Source: Ascochyta rabiei (taxonomy: Eukaryota; Ascomycota; Dothideomycetes; Pleosporales; Didymellaceae). Taken from it: a DNA stretch of 64,000 nt. The position numbers and the translations under genes are program-made. Below the pieces are notes generated by a model, which saw nothing but the letters and a program-made list of their open reading frames with translations, was not told the DNA's origin and made no database searches. Where the stretch lies: the NCBI RefSeq assembly GCF_004011695.2, contig NC_082412.1, positions 1,674,001 to 1,738,000 on the forward strand. Direction: 5' to 3'. How positions within the stretch are numbered: the stretch's first letter is position 1; every line of letters begins with the position of its first letter. Positions 41,663 through 52,534 of the stretch are shown piece after piece.

Positions 41663-42592
41663 CTAAGCCCTGGGCTTGACCTTTGGTGTCCCGCTGCGGA
41701 CGCGCTTCGCCTCGGGGCGCTGCAGGTGGGAGGCAGGGATCCAACTTTCATCGTACTTCGCACCGGAAGTGACAGCTGGGCCATCGGCACCAACAACAGC
41801 AACCTGCTCAGCGGGGTCGACCTTCTTGGAGCCCTGGGAGGACTTCTTGGCGCGCTCGCCACCCTTGCCGCGGCCCTTCTTCTGGGGGAAGAAGGTGGTG
41901 ATCCAAGTGTTGTAGATGAAGTAGACGGTTCCAGCGAAGGCGCCGAGGAGAACGAGGTACAGGAAGATACTAATGGCAATGGTCAGTGTCTCGAAATAGA
42001 ATGAAGGGGTTGCATCTGCAGGAACATACATCTGAGGGTCGAGGATGCTAGTAGGCCTCTCGACGATAGAGACAGTCTCGTTGTAGGCGGCGACGGTGAA
42101 AACGGCATTCTCAGAGTTCCTCAGAATAGCGGTGAGCTGTAGGCGGAGATCCTGGGGGTAGAGGTCGGTAGTGAAGGTGTAGGGCACGGTCTCTTCTGCG
42201 CCGGCGGGGATCTCGATTGAGTACTTTTGGGAAGTAAGGTTGCGCACAACCTGAGACTGGCCGTTGACCTCCTGGAGCAGCGAGCCACCAACGATGCTCA
42301 CGCCAATGGGCTTGGGCTCATTGTTGGCGATGGACAGGCGAGCTTCCGAGGCATGACCATTGATGAGCTTTACACCGAAGATCTCGGACTGGGGAAATGA
42401 GGCCGAGATCTTGACGTTCAGGTTCGGTGTCTGAGCCTCAGGCACTTCCTTGACATTCTCAACCTAAACGCGCGAGGGTCAGTAAATTGATGTCATACAG
42501 CGTAGCACGGGCGGGCAACTTACCTCAAGCGCGAAGGCATTGAGAGCCCTCAAGGAGAGCAAGAGCAGGGATTGGAGCTTCCAGGCAACCAT
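41663..42592 (-). CDS. Translocon-associated protein alpha-like (IRC22/SSR1 family)
   Basis: ER type-I membrane protein related to the alpha subunit of the translocon-associated complex. Exons 42592-42524, 42463-42030 and 41969-41663; 269 aa. Signal peptide 'MVAWKLQSLLLLSLRALNAF'. The lumenal beta-domain has 'FGVKLINGHASEARLSIANN', 'VGGSLLQEV' and 'TAILRNSENAVFTVAAYNET'. The transmembrane helix 'IFLYLVLLGAFAGTVYFIYN' leads into a Lys-rich cytosolic tail. The second intron (41970-42029, 60 nt) is a stop-free multiple of three; removing it gives 'DPQIIFLYLVLL', the layout I expect for the family, whereas retention inserts 20 residues before the helix. The first six coding bases and about 110 bp upstream are duplicated inverted at 43089-43204. 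Confidence 0.9.
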
Positions 42593-42702
42593 GATGAATA
42601 CAGCAAACGGTCAACTAGATGGATGCGCAGGGGAGAGGTGGAGGGGGGCACAGCAATTCGGAGGTGGCAAGCAACCTGACCATGACTGTGCCAAGAGGCG
42701 GC
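42587..42702 (+). repeat. Inverted duplication, left arm (covers TRAP-alpha start codon)
   Basis: 116 bp whose reverse complement recurs at 43089-43204 with only three mismatches, all transitions. The arm includes the first two codons of the TRAP-alpha-like gene and the 110 bp upstream, so the gene's leader and core promoter are part of the repeat. Confidence 0.9.
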
Positions 42703-42718
42703 ATGCCAAGGCGGCTGT

Positions 42719-42842
42719 GCGCACGCTAGGCTAAGCAAGCCAAATTTACCATCAAATCGATTTGAAAGTAAGTCAGCGGCTCTGCGCTTCGAATTAATTT
42801 AAAAGTAATTTAGCAGCTCTGCGCACGCTAGGCTAAGCAAGC
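42719..42842 (+). repeat. Tandem 102-bp-period repeat with palindromes
   Basis: A 22-bp sequence starting GCGCACGCTAGG recurs exactly at 42719-42740 and 42821-42842, with looser similarity around it. Next to it lie near-palindromes built from TTACTTTT/AAAAGTAA (around 42800-42875). The remaining spacer to 43088 is A+T-rich and non-coding. This is the filling between the two inverted arms. Confidence 0.75.
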
Positions 42843-43088
42843 TAAGATTACTTTTCAATTGATTCAAAAGTAACTCAGCGGCTGCACTACTAAAACAATA
42901 ACAGATTCTAAAGAGTTTGTGCAACAGTATAGCTAAACTAATTTTTAATAAGTGTAGAATTAATTTGATTATTGTAGTTGCTGTTCTTGCTAATACAGGA
43001 GCTAGTATTAAGTTTACACACTAAACAGCAAAGGTAGAATAGCTAGAGCAAAGCTTTGTAGGGCAGCTACTTAGAAAGGTATAGTCAG

Positions 43089-43204
43089 GCCACCTCTTGG
43101 CATGGTCATGGTCAGGTTGCTTGCCACCTCCGAATTGCTGTGCCCCCCTCCACCTCTCCCCTGCGCATCCATCTAGTTGACCGTTTGCTGTATTCATCAT
43201 GGTT
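43089..43204 (-). repeat. Inverted duplication, right arm
   Basis: Second copy of the TRAP-alpha leader, pointing right. It brings a duplicate ATG at 43199-43201 that opens a 36-codon frame on the plus strand ending at 43309. From 43205 to 43879 no conserved gene is visible; that interval is the upstream region of the CCCH gene. Confidence 0.9.
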
Positions 43205-43879
43205 TTGCGTCCTGCAGCAATTCGAACGTGGCTTCTACGAACGTCAGAGCGCGACTTCCCTAGCTTGGCGCGCCAGGGAGCTCCCCGGTCGTTCGAAGCG
43301 AGCGCCTAAGCGTCTTCCCCACACCAGGCGCCAGGGCCAATCAGCTGCGCACTCAAGCGCGCATCCAACACGAGACTACTTGTCGATTCTGGCGCGACTC
43401 TGGTGCACCGTTACAGTCTTCGGGTTCTCGGGATGCAGACAAAGAGCGTTATCATCACCATCGCAGCTGGGCTCTCGATTGAACGCTCCCCGTTTGCTGC
43501 CAATAAGAGCTTTCACCGCCAGTACTGATGCGCGTTCCCGCGTGTGCTTGCATGGTGGTACAGTCTGAGACAGACCCTTTTGACGGCCACTAGCAAAAAC
43601 CTGCGAAATCACTTTCACCTCCACAGATAATCGTTTTCCGTTTTTCGCTTCTAGCATCCTGTTTCTGGATCCTGTCTTCCAGCTACTGTTTTCCAGATCC
43701 TGCCTCTCCTTTCACCACGGTTCTGGAAACTGCTTCCGTGACATTGACATAAATACTCGCACTTTCCCACGTTTCTTCTCTCTCCCCACCAACTCACACA
43801 CGACGCAATTCACGCTGACAATCTCTACACTCCCTCACGTCCGTGGTCACAGCCTCTTAGCTATTCTCAGCTGTCGAAG

Positions 43880-45676
43880 ATGGCGCCAGCTCCATTCCTC
43901 CCCGGCCTGGGCCATTCTCCCACCCCAGCTTCCGATGCCTTGACTCGGCCCATTACGGCAGAGCCCGAGCAGTCGACCTTGTACCAGCGCTATGAGCTGT
44001 TGCAACGGAACGACAAGGAGAAGAACGACTTTATAGGCGTGAGTGCCCCCAGTAACAACAGTGGTCGAAGCCGCCACTGACCAGTCCAGGAACTGCTTAC
44101 GCGATACGATTACCTCAGCCAGCAATATCAGATTCTAGCCTCCCAGATCAGTAACGATGTCCAAGGTGAAGCTGCTTGGCAGATTCAGAAGCCGATGTAT
44201 GAACGCAAGGTCCAGCATTATCAACAGGCTCTGGTAGGCATTTCACTGCGATCACGGTCCGGTTTATGTGATGCTTCAACTGACACCGACAGTCTGAAAA
44301 TCCCTTTGTCATGGTCCTGATTGACGGTGATGGTATGATTGTAGGTATCGTGTACATTCAAAGAGACCGTACGGTGCTAATGCCGTCAGTTTCATGAAGA
44401 GTATGTTCGCAGCGGAGAAGCGGGCGGTCGGCGTGCTGCATCGCAACTTAACACCGCCGTGCATAAGTGGATCGAAAACGAGACCACAGACGTCCCTCTC
44501 GGGGCTCGTGTTATTTGCCGGATTTATGCCAACGTACATGGTCTTGCAGAGGTGCTGGTAAGAACTGGGGCGATCGACCACGTTGAAGTATTCGAAAATT
44601 TCGTGCAAGGCTTTACCCGCGCGAAGACCACGTTTGACTTCATTGATGTCGGTCCAGGAAAAGATCGTGCAGACGAGAAGATCATCGGTAAGTTGCAACG
44701 TTCAAAGCTGAGCCACATGCGGTTGACATGAGCGACAGAAAACTTCAAGATTTTCTCGCAGGACTATCACTGCCGCCGACTCCTGTTCGGCTGCTCCCAT
44801 GACAATGGTTACGCGCGAGTACTAGAGGATTGCTCAGACAGGATGGAGATAGTAGGCAAGGTGGTTTTACTCGAAGGTGTGCCATTTGAGAAAGAACTGC
44901 TACCACTTCCTTACAGCACCAAGAAGTTTCCCAACATTTTTCGAGACTCGAAACTTGCAATGGGGAGCAACAACACCATTGTCATTGGCAGTCAATGCCA
45001 TTCTATCGGTACGAGTTCGTCCGCTCAAAAATTCTACGATGTTTCGACTGGTCTTCCTGGTCGCTTCCCAGCGCCCCCGCCACAAGTAATGGATAGTCCC
45101 ATTCCAGCTAGGGCAACTGCTGTGGGCTTGCCGCGCACGCCTTCGTCATCCACGATTGCGTCTGATGGATTCACAGCCATGAAGGCACCTACGACTACGA
45201 ACAGCTGGGCCGCAAAAGCAGCCGCTCCAGCACCCCCAGTGACAGCTCTGTCGGCGTACGAGCCTGCTGACCGTAACGAGGTTATTGCACGCAACCGAGC
45301 TGGACAGCGCATTGATCCTCCCTGCAAGGATTACGACAAGACCGAAGTTGACCGAGTAAAGAAGCTGAAGTTGTGCAACGTTCATTTTCTGAGACAGGAG
45401 TGCCCCTACGATATGCAATGCACGCACAATCACAACCACCAGCCGAATTGCAGCGAGATCGCTTATCTCCGCCTCGTTGCACGCATGTCGCCCTGTCAGA
45501 ATGGCAGTGGCTGTCAAGATGTCAAGTGCATTTTCGGCCACCGTTGTCCTGCTCCCTCAAGTAAGACAAAGGTCCCGAAGGGTGTGAAATCCTGCATTTT
45601 TGCGGATGCATGCAAGTTTCCGATCGGACTGCATGATGTTGATACCAACGTGGTCAAGACACTGGTGATTCGTTAG
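43880..45676 (+). CDS. CCCH zinc-finger protein with DUF7923-like domain
   Basis: Fungal family with an N-terminal domain of unknown function and C-terminal CCCH finger(s), presumably RNA-binding. Exons 43880-44038, 44090-44233, 44293-44340, 44390-44687 and 44739-45676; 528 aa. After a coiled coil ('YQRYELLQRNDKEKNDFIGE'), the domain opens 'ENPFVMVLIDGDGMIFHEEY', an acidic D-G-D-G motif after a hydrophobic strand as in nuclease-like folds. It continues 'ARVICRIYANVHGLAEVL' and 'RLLFGCSHDNGYARVLED'. The finger 'CNVHFLRQECPYDMQCTHNH' fits C-x8-C-x5-C-x3-H; a second Cys/His cluster ('CQNGSGCQDVKCIFGH') follows. All four introns are canonical and short. Confidence 0.88.
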
Positions 45677-46926
45677 CTGCTAAAGGTAAGCTGTTATTTC
45701 CGGAAGCTCCTTACTCGGAAGATATAGCTTATCAGTACAGGGTGTCGAAAAGTATGAGCCGTACAGGACACAAGGCTGGGTAAATTAGCAGTCGTCGAGA
45801 TGGCAAGGCTTGGGTTTCTCATGGGTTATCAGCACCTTCAGGAAGGGTATGGAACAGTTTTGCCCTTTTGTCAAGTCCAATGACTTTTCACTCTTGCAGA
45901 CGAATCCAAACCTCGATGTAAATCTGTGGCGTTGGCGTAACTCTCGTGACCCACGCTAAATATCCATCTCGACTGAGAGCCAACTCGTCCGTCAGAGATT
46001 CGAACTCATTGGCTATGTCTGGAGCCACACCAATGAGCATACGCCTTGAAGGCTTGCTGCTACAGTTGAGTCAGCCCCGTACACTCGGCATATGGAAGCA
46101 CGGAAGAAGTCAGCTTCCATGTTTCTATCAACTTCTCCCATTTCTCTACTGTTTATTGCGAGCCCTCGAACCCTGTCATTTTGTCGCAGTCTCACTAGAA
46201 ATTTACTCGGTCGCAAGCCCGAGGCACCCAGTTCGCCTTGCGTTGCATTTGATAAGGCTAAGTAAGGCACGAGTACCGGGTCACACTGACGAGTATTTTC
46301 CAGGCCTCGAGGACACAACAAGTAGCGAAGCGCACGCCAATATCGTCTTGCTTCGCAATGAGATCACAGCGCATTTGGAGTGAAATTGATCAGAACTGCT
46401 ATTACCTCAGCTACGATGCCTGTATATACATGCACCCTGAGCTCTACCAAAGCTGACAGTATCTAGTGGGACAAGCTATATTCACTTGGACTAGCCAATA
46501 TAGAGCGCAGAAGCTGTCTTCCACCAGTGAGCATTGGATAAATCATACATATAGTGAGAAAGTAGGCTCATGATGGGCTCAAAAGCCCAGATACCAGTAG
46601 CCACCTTCAACGATCACCGTGACCGCAGGGACACTCCTCAGCGCTACGACGGTGTAGAAGATCTACCGGAAGTTCGTAACAATGCGCTCGCATCCACTCC
46701 AGCTCATGCCACAGAGTCTGATATTGAGAGTGGCCCCAGTCACAATGTACAAGCTATCACTAGTAACCAACTCTCATCTACCCCTCGGATACTTTCAACT
46801 TCTGATTTTGACCATGACGAAACCTATGCACCATCCCATCGAAGTGTTGGTCGAGATGACAATGGTGAGTAGACCTCGGTTTGCGTTGACACTGAAAACT
46901 CCCAACGAAGCGAGCGCACATCGCAG
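45677..46926. other. Gene-poor stretch with possible first exon
   Basis: From 46570 an ORF reads 'MMGSKAQIPVATFNDHRD' and ends at a GTGAGT donor-like site (46867), polar and low-complexity. The matching acceptor (CAG at 46926) would put the next open frame out of phase, so I cannot join it to the MFS relic. The remainder (45677-46569) holds no recognisable gene. Confidence 0.4.
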
Positions 46927-48700
46927 AGATTTGACTCTTCCACCCATGAGAGAGTACACACCGAAGCTTTCAAATGCTCCTTCGACGCGCAAACGGGTCT
47001 AGAACCTCATTGTCCAGAAACACACGTTCTAGACGAAATCGTGAAGAGGCTGCCAACAGCCTGGAAAGACATACGAAGAGAACTACCTGATTCCTACAAG
47101 TGGGACGCCACTTACGATACCACGTACGGCGGTTCCAAATCGGATCAGAGCTATTGGACTTGTACGCTCTTGCCGGATAGAAAGCTGAGACAAATACCAC
47201 TCACGAACGCTGGAGCTCTTGTGGTTCTGCTTGTGCGGCATAGATCGCCGCCAGTCGGTGGCGTCTACTCTCGACGATATCCAAGGCCATCGAATCCTAT
47301 TGATTATCGATCTGAGTTGGATTTATGCACCATAAGGGACATGTTCCAGACTTTCGAGGGCAGTGTGGGGTTCTACGTCCTCATCAACAGTTTGATGCAA
47401 GTCACTGTTGAGCTGCACATGTCCCACATTGAATCTATCATGGCGCTGTCCATATTACTCCTCGCCACCGCGTTCGGACCGCTGGTCATTGGTCCGCTGA
47501 GCGAAGTGTATGGCCACCAGAAGATCCTGCATGCGAGCAATGTCTGGTTTTTGGTGTGGAACATAGTGTGTGGGTCTGCGAAGACGAAGGAGGAACTCAT
47601 TGCAGCGAGATTCTTGGCTGGGTTTGGTGCGAGTAGTACCTATGCGTTGGCTGGGGCGTGTTGGGCGATGTGTGGAGACCGGAGCAGAGAGGGAGGAGTC
47701 TGGGAGTTTATTTGCTGATTCCACTGTTGGGGGCGGCCGTTGGTGAGTTGACGTGTCAAAGCTTAGGGAAGGAGAAGCTGACGACGACAGGACCGATCAT
47801 TGGGGGATTCATGGCTAGGCGTACGACCTGGCGGTGGATGTTCTGGTCACTTCGATTTTCCAGGCCGTCATGATCGTCGTGTCGTTGACTGCTTTCAAGG
47901 AGACATATGCACCGGTTATTTTAGCTCGACGCGCTGCACGGCTGCGCAGGACTACTGGAGACACTCGATACTATACCGAGCATGAGCGCATGGTTGCCGA
48001 TAGGTCCGTTCTCTCTGCCCTGGGCAGCGCGCTCACTCGCCCGCTCCGACTACTTCTCTTTCATCCGATTATCATCATTGCCAGTGTCAATCTGGCCTTC
48101 GACTATGGTATCCTTTACATCGTCTTGACTAGCCTCGCCGAACTTTGGACTAACTATTACCAAATTTCTGTCGAGATGAGTGGACTGCACTATCTTGCGG
48201 TTGCACTTGGCACATTGGCGGGCGCCCAAATTGGAGCACCTATGATCGATCGATTCTATCTTTAGGAAAAAGCACAGCACTCAAACAGCGATCTGGCGCA
48301 GGAATACCGCCTTCCTATCATCTTCCCGGGCGCACTGCTCGCACCAGCGGGTCCGTTCATCTACGGCTGGACAGCAGAGCATCGAGTCCATTGGACCGCG
48401 GTGGATATCGGTGTCTTGATTGCGATGTTCGGGTCGCAGATGTCAGGGATGGAATGGCATGCATATATCATGGACGCCTACTCAGACCATACAAGCAGTG
48501 TTAGGGCTGCAACCCAGTTCTCGGCGAGTCTGGCGGCATTCCTGTTCCCTCTGTTTGTACCGACAATGTACAGGGCTATGGGTTATGGGTGGAGCAACAC
48601 CGCTATGGCGTTTACGTCGCTGCTTCTTGCTGTTCCTGGTCCGATTGTTTTGTGGTATGACGGAGCAAAACTGAGGGGTCGCGCACGTTCGACGTACTGA
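46927..48700 (+). pseudogene. Decayed MFS drug/multidrug transporter
   Basis: Remains of a DHA1-type major facilitator. Recognisable parts: 'ILLLATAFGPLVIGPLSEVY', 'ARFLAGFGASSTYALAG', 'DVWRPEQRGRSLGVYLLI', 'GPIIGGFMARRTTWRWMFW', 'SIFQAVMIVVSLTAFKETYA', 'PIIFPGALLAPAGPFIYGW' and 'GMEWHAYIMDAYSDHTSSVR'. They lie in three frames. A 1-nt loss near 47654 (in a GGGG run) breaks G-V-L-G-D-V; after a normal 48-nt intron a second 1-nt loss near 47848 breaks F-W-S-T-S-I-F. A TAG at 48263-48265 sits where the family continues. The first about 130 codons do not look like a transporter N-terminus. Individual errors could be sequencing artefacts, but three together suggest a dead gene. Confidence 0.75.
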
Positions 48701-48774
48701 TTTCTCGTACTAGAGGTGCAAGGGCACATCCGAAGTGACTGCGACCAGACGTACGAGCGACATATCATGTATGC

Positions 48775-49881
48775 TCAGAGTCGCTGGTAGAGATGAAGCT
48801 GCATGCGCATATTCTCCAGCTCAATCGGATACTCCAGTCGATCGTCCAGCCTGAACCATCTGCTATCGTCCTCTTGTACCTTCTCCCACTTCCTCACCTC
48901 CTCTTTTGCCTTTCCGCCAGAAGTGTCTGCTAGTAGGGTGTGGTCTAACAACCACTGCATCGGATAGTTCTTGTCGGCCCCGTTGAGGCTGACTGTTGAG
49001 TAGCTACCCGGGCTGTCAACGACTAACAACATTGCTCCAGGTTTCAAAGCTTCAGTCATTCTCAACAGAAATTGCTGTGTTAAAGAAACAGAGGCCGAGT
49101 ATAGTTCGTTGAGCGTGAACATGAGCGTGACCAGGTCTGCACTGTCGAGCACCGCAGACAAGGTCTTGGAATCCATTGTCAGAACGTCGTGTTGGTGAAA
49201 TGTTGTCTTGAAAGTGGATGGGTCGGCAAGTGGTTTGTTTGCAGCTTTTACAGCAGCCGACGCATACTTCGAGAGTGGTGGGGGCGTGGTAATGTGCTCC
49301 GAAAGCTGCTCAACGACTTTAGTCCAGTCGGCGCTGTCAACCGCAACCACATCCATGTTCTTTGAGCAACTTTGCTCTTCCTCTTGCTCTTGTTGCTCAT
49401 CAGAGAGTAGCTTTTGCAGTCCACCCAACGTTGCAATCTCAGCACCCGCACCGCCACCCAGACACACGACTTTCCAGCTCTTGTCCGCTTCACCTTCGTT
49501 CTCATTTAGCGCATGCCCAGCCAGACCTAGGGTTTCCCTCATCCTCCAAAGCACCCCCAAGTACCCCAACGCACGACTGGGACTCCATCTGGCTGCGTAA
49601 GCCTCGAGATAATCCTCTCTGCCAAAAGCTTTTTTGAAATTCCGGTCAAACAAATGCCCCTTCACTTCCTGCAGTAATGGCTGAACATCGCTCTCCAAGC
49701 GTTCTCGGAACGAATTTCTGAAGAGGTTCAGAATAAGCTGCTGGGTCTCTGGTGGAATTCTTGTCTCCAGGCTCTTCTCCTCTACCACTTTAGGCTGCTG
49801 CTCCTGTGTCGACCGCAATTTGGAAGACTTTCCTCTGGCGTTTTTGATGCCCGTTACTCGAGACTTTTGTGGTGCTGGCAT
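48775..49881 (-). CDS. BMT6: 25S rRNA (uridine-N3)-methyltransferase Bmt6
   Basis: SAM-dependent methyltransferase of the Bmt6 family (in yeast it makes m3U2843 of 25S rRNA); nucleolar. Single exon, 368 aa. Basic N-terminus ('MPAPQKSRVTGIKNARGKSS'), the family segment 'LFRNSFRERLESDVQPLLQE', 'HLFDRNFKKAFGREDYLEAY' and 'YAARWSPSRALGYLGVLW'. The SAM-binding glycine loop is 'VVCLGGGAGAEIATLGG'. 'DLVTLMFTLNELYSASVSLT' and 'MLLVVDSPGSYSTV' are the later strands of the fold, ending 'LENMRMQLHLYQRL'. Fits the Bmt6 group rather than Bmt5 because the N-terminal region and the L-G-G-G-A-G-A-E loop match the former. Confidence 0.85.
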   Translation of the reverse strand: MPAPQKSRVTGIKNARGKSSKLRSTQEQQPKVVEEKSLETRIPPETQQLILNLFRNSFRERLESDVQPLLQEVKGHLFDRNFKKAFGREDYLEAYAARWSPSRALGYLGVLWRMRETLGLAGHALNENEGEADKSWKVVCLGGGAGAEIATLGGLQKLLSDEQQEQEEEQSCSKNMDVVAVDSADWTKVVEQLSEHITTPPPLSKYASAAVKAANKPLADPSTFKTTFHQHDVLTMDSKTLSAVLDSADLVTLMFTLNELYSASVSLTQQFLLRMTEALKPGAMLLVVDSPGSYSTVSLNGADKNYPMQWLLDHTLLADTSGGKAKEEVRKWEKVQEDDSRWFRLDDRLEYPIELENMRMQLHLYQRL

Positions 49882-50148
49882 TATAACAGCGTTTTGGAGT
49901 GTTCGGAGTGTTTGACGGAGAGAAGGCCGCAGTGAAGAATCGACAGTTTAAGGTGAAGGTTTTAGCGAGACATCCTCATTGGTCGCGTCGCAAGTGTGGG
50001 ATGCAACTAGTATAGAACCGCTCCGTTTGTAACGCCGACGACAGCTTGTACATTGCTTAAAAGCCACGAGTTAGACCTCAGCTGCCTCTCGAGATACATT
50101 TCATCAGGTTCACATTTCTTCAGACCCGATCCGCCAGGCACCATCACT

Positions 50149-50877
50149 ATGCGCCTCCCGTACATTCCCAATCCACCCGAGTTCACTGACGAGGCGGATA
50201 AGGCCGCGTTGGAGCGCATCAAGCAACGTCGAGGCGAAAAGGGCTTGATTGCATTGGATCTAACTTTGCTTCATTCTCCCCTGGTTGCAGATGGGTGGTG
50301 AGTCTAGCCCTTTGGCCATCTGGTCAGGAAGTTTCCGATCGCCAACTGCCAGAAATCACACCAGTGATCCATAACAACAGAGTTATTTGATCTATCACTG
50401 CTATGGTGCAGCCGTGTAGAGGGATGTGTTTGACACCTTTACAGGAACTCCTTCCTAGGCGCGATCCGCACCAAGACCTCTCTGCCGACATCAGTCCGCG
50501 AGACAGCTATTGCTCGTGTTGCCGTACTAAACAAGGCCTGGTACGAATGGGAGGCTCATAGCCCAATACTTCGCGCTGCTGAAGGCATCTCCACTGAGCA
50601 TGTCGATGCTGTTCTTCAGTCACCTCCTCGACAGGTCAACGAAGGAATCCACGATGCCGCCCACGCATCTGTACTCTCGTACACAGATGCAATGACACTG
50701 GATGTTAGTGTTCCAGACGAAGTTTTCGCGACTCTTAAGAAGCACTTCAGTGAGCAGGAGGTCGTGGAGATTACAGCAACAGTTGCAGCATACAATTGCG
50801 TCAGTAGATTCTTGGTGGCGCTGGATGTGGGCGAGACGAACGGGCAGAAGGGACCAGAGAAGGAGTGGGGGCTCTAG
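50149..50877 (+). CDS. Carboxymuconolactone decarboxylase/AhpD-like protein
   Basis: Small helical protein of the CMD/AhpD superfamily; fungal members are linked to peroxide handling or ring-cleavage pathways and the activity here is unknown. Exons 50149-50297 and 50445-50877; 193 aa. The 147-nt intron is the longest confirmed one in this window. 'MRLPYIPNPPEFTDEADKAA' is the usual opening; 'SPLVADGWNSFLGAIRTKTS' is produced by the splice. The core helices are 'VRETAIARVAVLNKAWYEWE' and 'EEVVEITATVAAYNCVSRFL'-like text near residues 155-185. The Cys-x-x-Cys of true AhpD is absent; there is a single Cys in 'AAYNCVSRF'. It lies 267 bp from divergent BMT6. Confidence 0.82.
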
Positions 50878-51064
50878 ACAATGAATGCATCGCTTTCTAC
50901 CTTTTCCCTGGTGTAACGGAGCGTGAGAAGTGATTCCATACGCAAAGCAATGAGAGAAGAACGCCTTACCCCATTCAACCACTAGCGCGTTTTTGCTAAG
51001 AATTCGCGACAACTCCAAGGCTCGGCGCATCACCAGTCGCGACAATACCCTTACATCCGCCACA

Positions 51065-52534
51065 ATGCTTTGCGCCATATCTGGAGAAGCTCCACGAGAA
51101 GCTGTTGCGTCGCGCAAGAGCGGCAATGTTTTCGAAAAGCGCCTGATCGAGGCTCACATTGCCGAAAACCACACCGACCCTGTAACAGGCGAAGACCTCG
51201 CAGTCGAGGACCTCATCGAACTCAAATCGCCGCAAGTCGTTGCGCCCCGTCCACCGAACCTCACATCGATACCCGCTCTCCTGAGCGCCTTCCAGAACGA
51301 GTGGGATGCCATCGTACTCGAGACACACACGCTCAAGCAGCAACTGGCGCAGACACGACAGGAGCTCAGCACAGCGCTTTACCAGAACGATGCTGCGACT
51401 CGCGTGGTTGCGAGGTTGACGCGCGAGCGGGACGAGGCACGAGAGGCGCTATCGAACGTCACCATCAGCGGCGGTGGCAGCAACGGTGATGCTATGCAGG
51501 TTGATGGTCAAGCGCTGCCCGAGGAGCTTGTCGCCAAGGTTGATGAGACACAGCAACAGTGAGTATCCGAGCGTTACTCCCCAAACCCACCGCTAACAAC
51601 ACACAGGCTCTTTGCGACGCGCCGAAAGCGACCTGTACCTGAGGGCTGGGCTACAGGCGAGGACATTTCCACATTCGACGTTACCTCCTCGAGCGAGCCT
51701 CTATACGCCGGAAGCAGCGCGGTCTCTGTCGATGAATCGGGCGACTTGGCACTTTTTGGCGGAGCAGATGGCGTTGCGGGCGTCTACTCAACGTCCCAGC
51801 AGAAGGTGGTGCAGGTGCTCAAGGCTGGTAGCCCCGTCACTGCTACAACGTGGTGGGGATCGCGTGCAGTTGTTGCCACTGCGGCTGGGACAGTCAAGAT
51901 CTTCGAAGATGGCAACGAGATCGCGCAGCTTGGCTCGCATGCTGGTGCAATTACATCGCTCTCTCTCCACCCCAGTGGATCTATCTTGGCGTCCGGAGCC
52001 GCGGATAAGCGTGTGGCTTACTACGACCTTTCGACATTCAAGACCGTCTCCCAAATTTACACTGAAGCGGACATTACATCCTGCTCCTTCCACGTCGACG
52101 GTCTCCTCTTCTTCGTGGGTAGCTCGGACGGCAAGGTCCGCATCTTTGATGTCAAGACCGGCGCTCCAATGGCTGAGCTCGACACCGGCGCGCCTGTCGC
52201 CGCTATTTCCTTCTCTGAGAACGGCACTTGGTTTGCGGTTGCCCAGAAGGGGTCGAGCCAGGTTTCTGTCTGGGACATCAGGAAGCAGAATGTTATCAAG
52301 GTTCTTGAAGCTGGCAGCCCTGTCGAGAACGTCAAGTGGGACTACACTGGCCAGTTCCTGGCCGCTGCCGGCTCGGGCAGCATCTCGGTGCAGCAGTACA
52401 CCAAATCGTCAAAGAGCTGGTCTGAGCCAGTACGCAAGGCCGTACCGGCCAAGGACGTTGCTTGGGGCGCGAATGCAGGAAGCTTGGTTGCTCTGACATC
52501 AGAGGGTGGATTGAGCATCTTGAGCTCGGCATGA
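51065..52534 (+). CDS. PRP19: Pre-mRNA-processing factor 19 (U-box E3 ligase)
   Basis: Core of the NineTeen complex, needed for spliceosome activation; ubiquitin ligase, also in DNA repair. Exons 51065-51558 and 51607-52534; 473 aa. N-terminal U-box 'MLCAISGEAPREAVASRKSG', 'VFEKRLIEAHIAENHTDPVT' and 'EDLIELKSPQVVAPRPP'. The Prp19 coiled coil covers about residues 70-140. A C-terminal seven-blade WD40 domain follows ('LGSHAGAITSLSLHPSGSIL', 'VGSSDGKVRIFDVKTGAPMA', 'WFAVAQKGSSQVSVWDIRKQ'). The intron lies in the linker between coil and propeller. The start is fixed by the conserved M-L-C-A-I-S-G. Confidence 0.96.
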
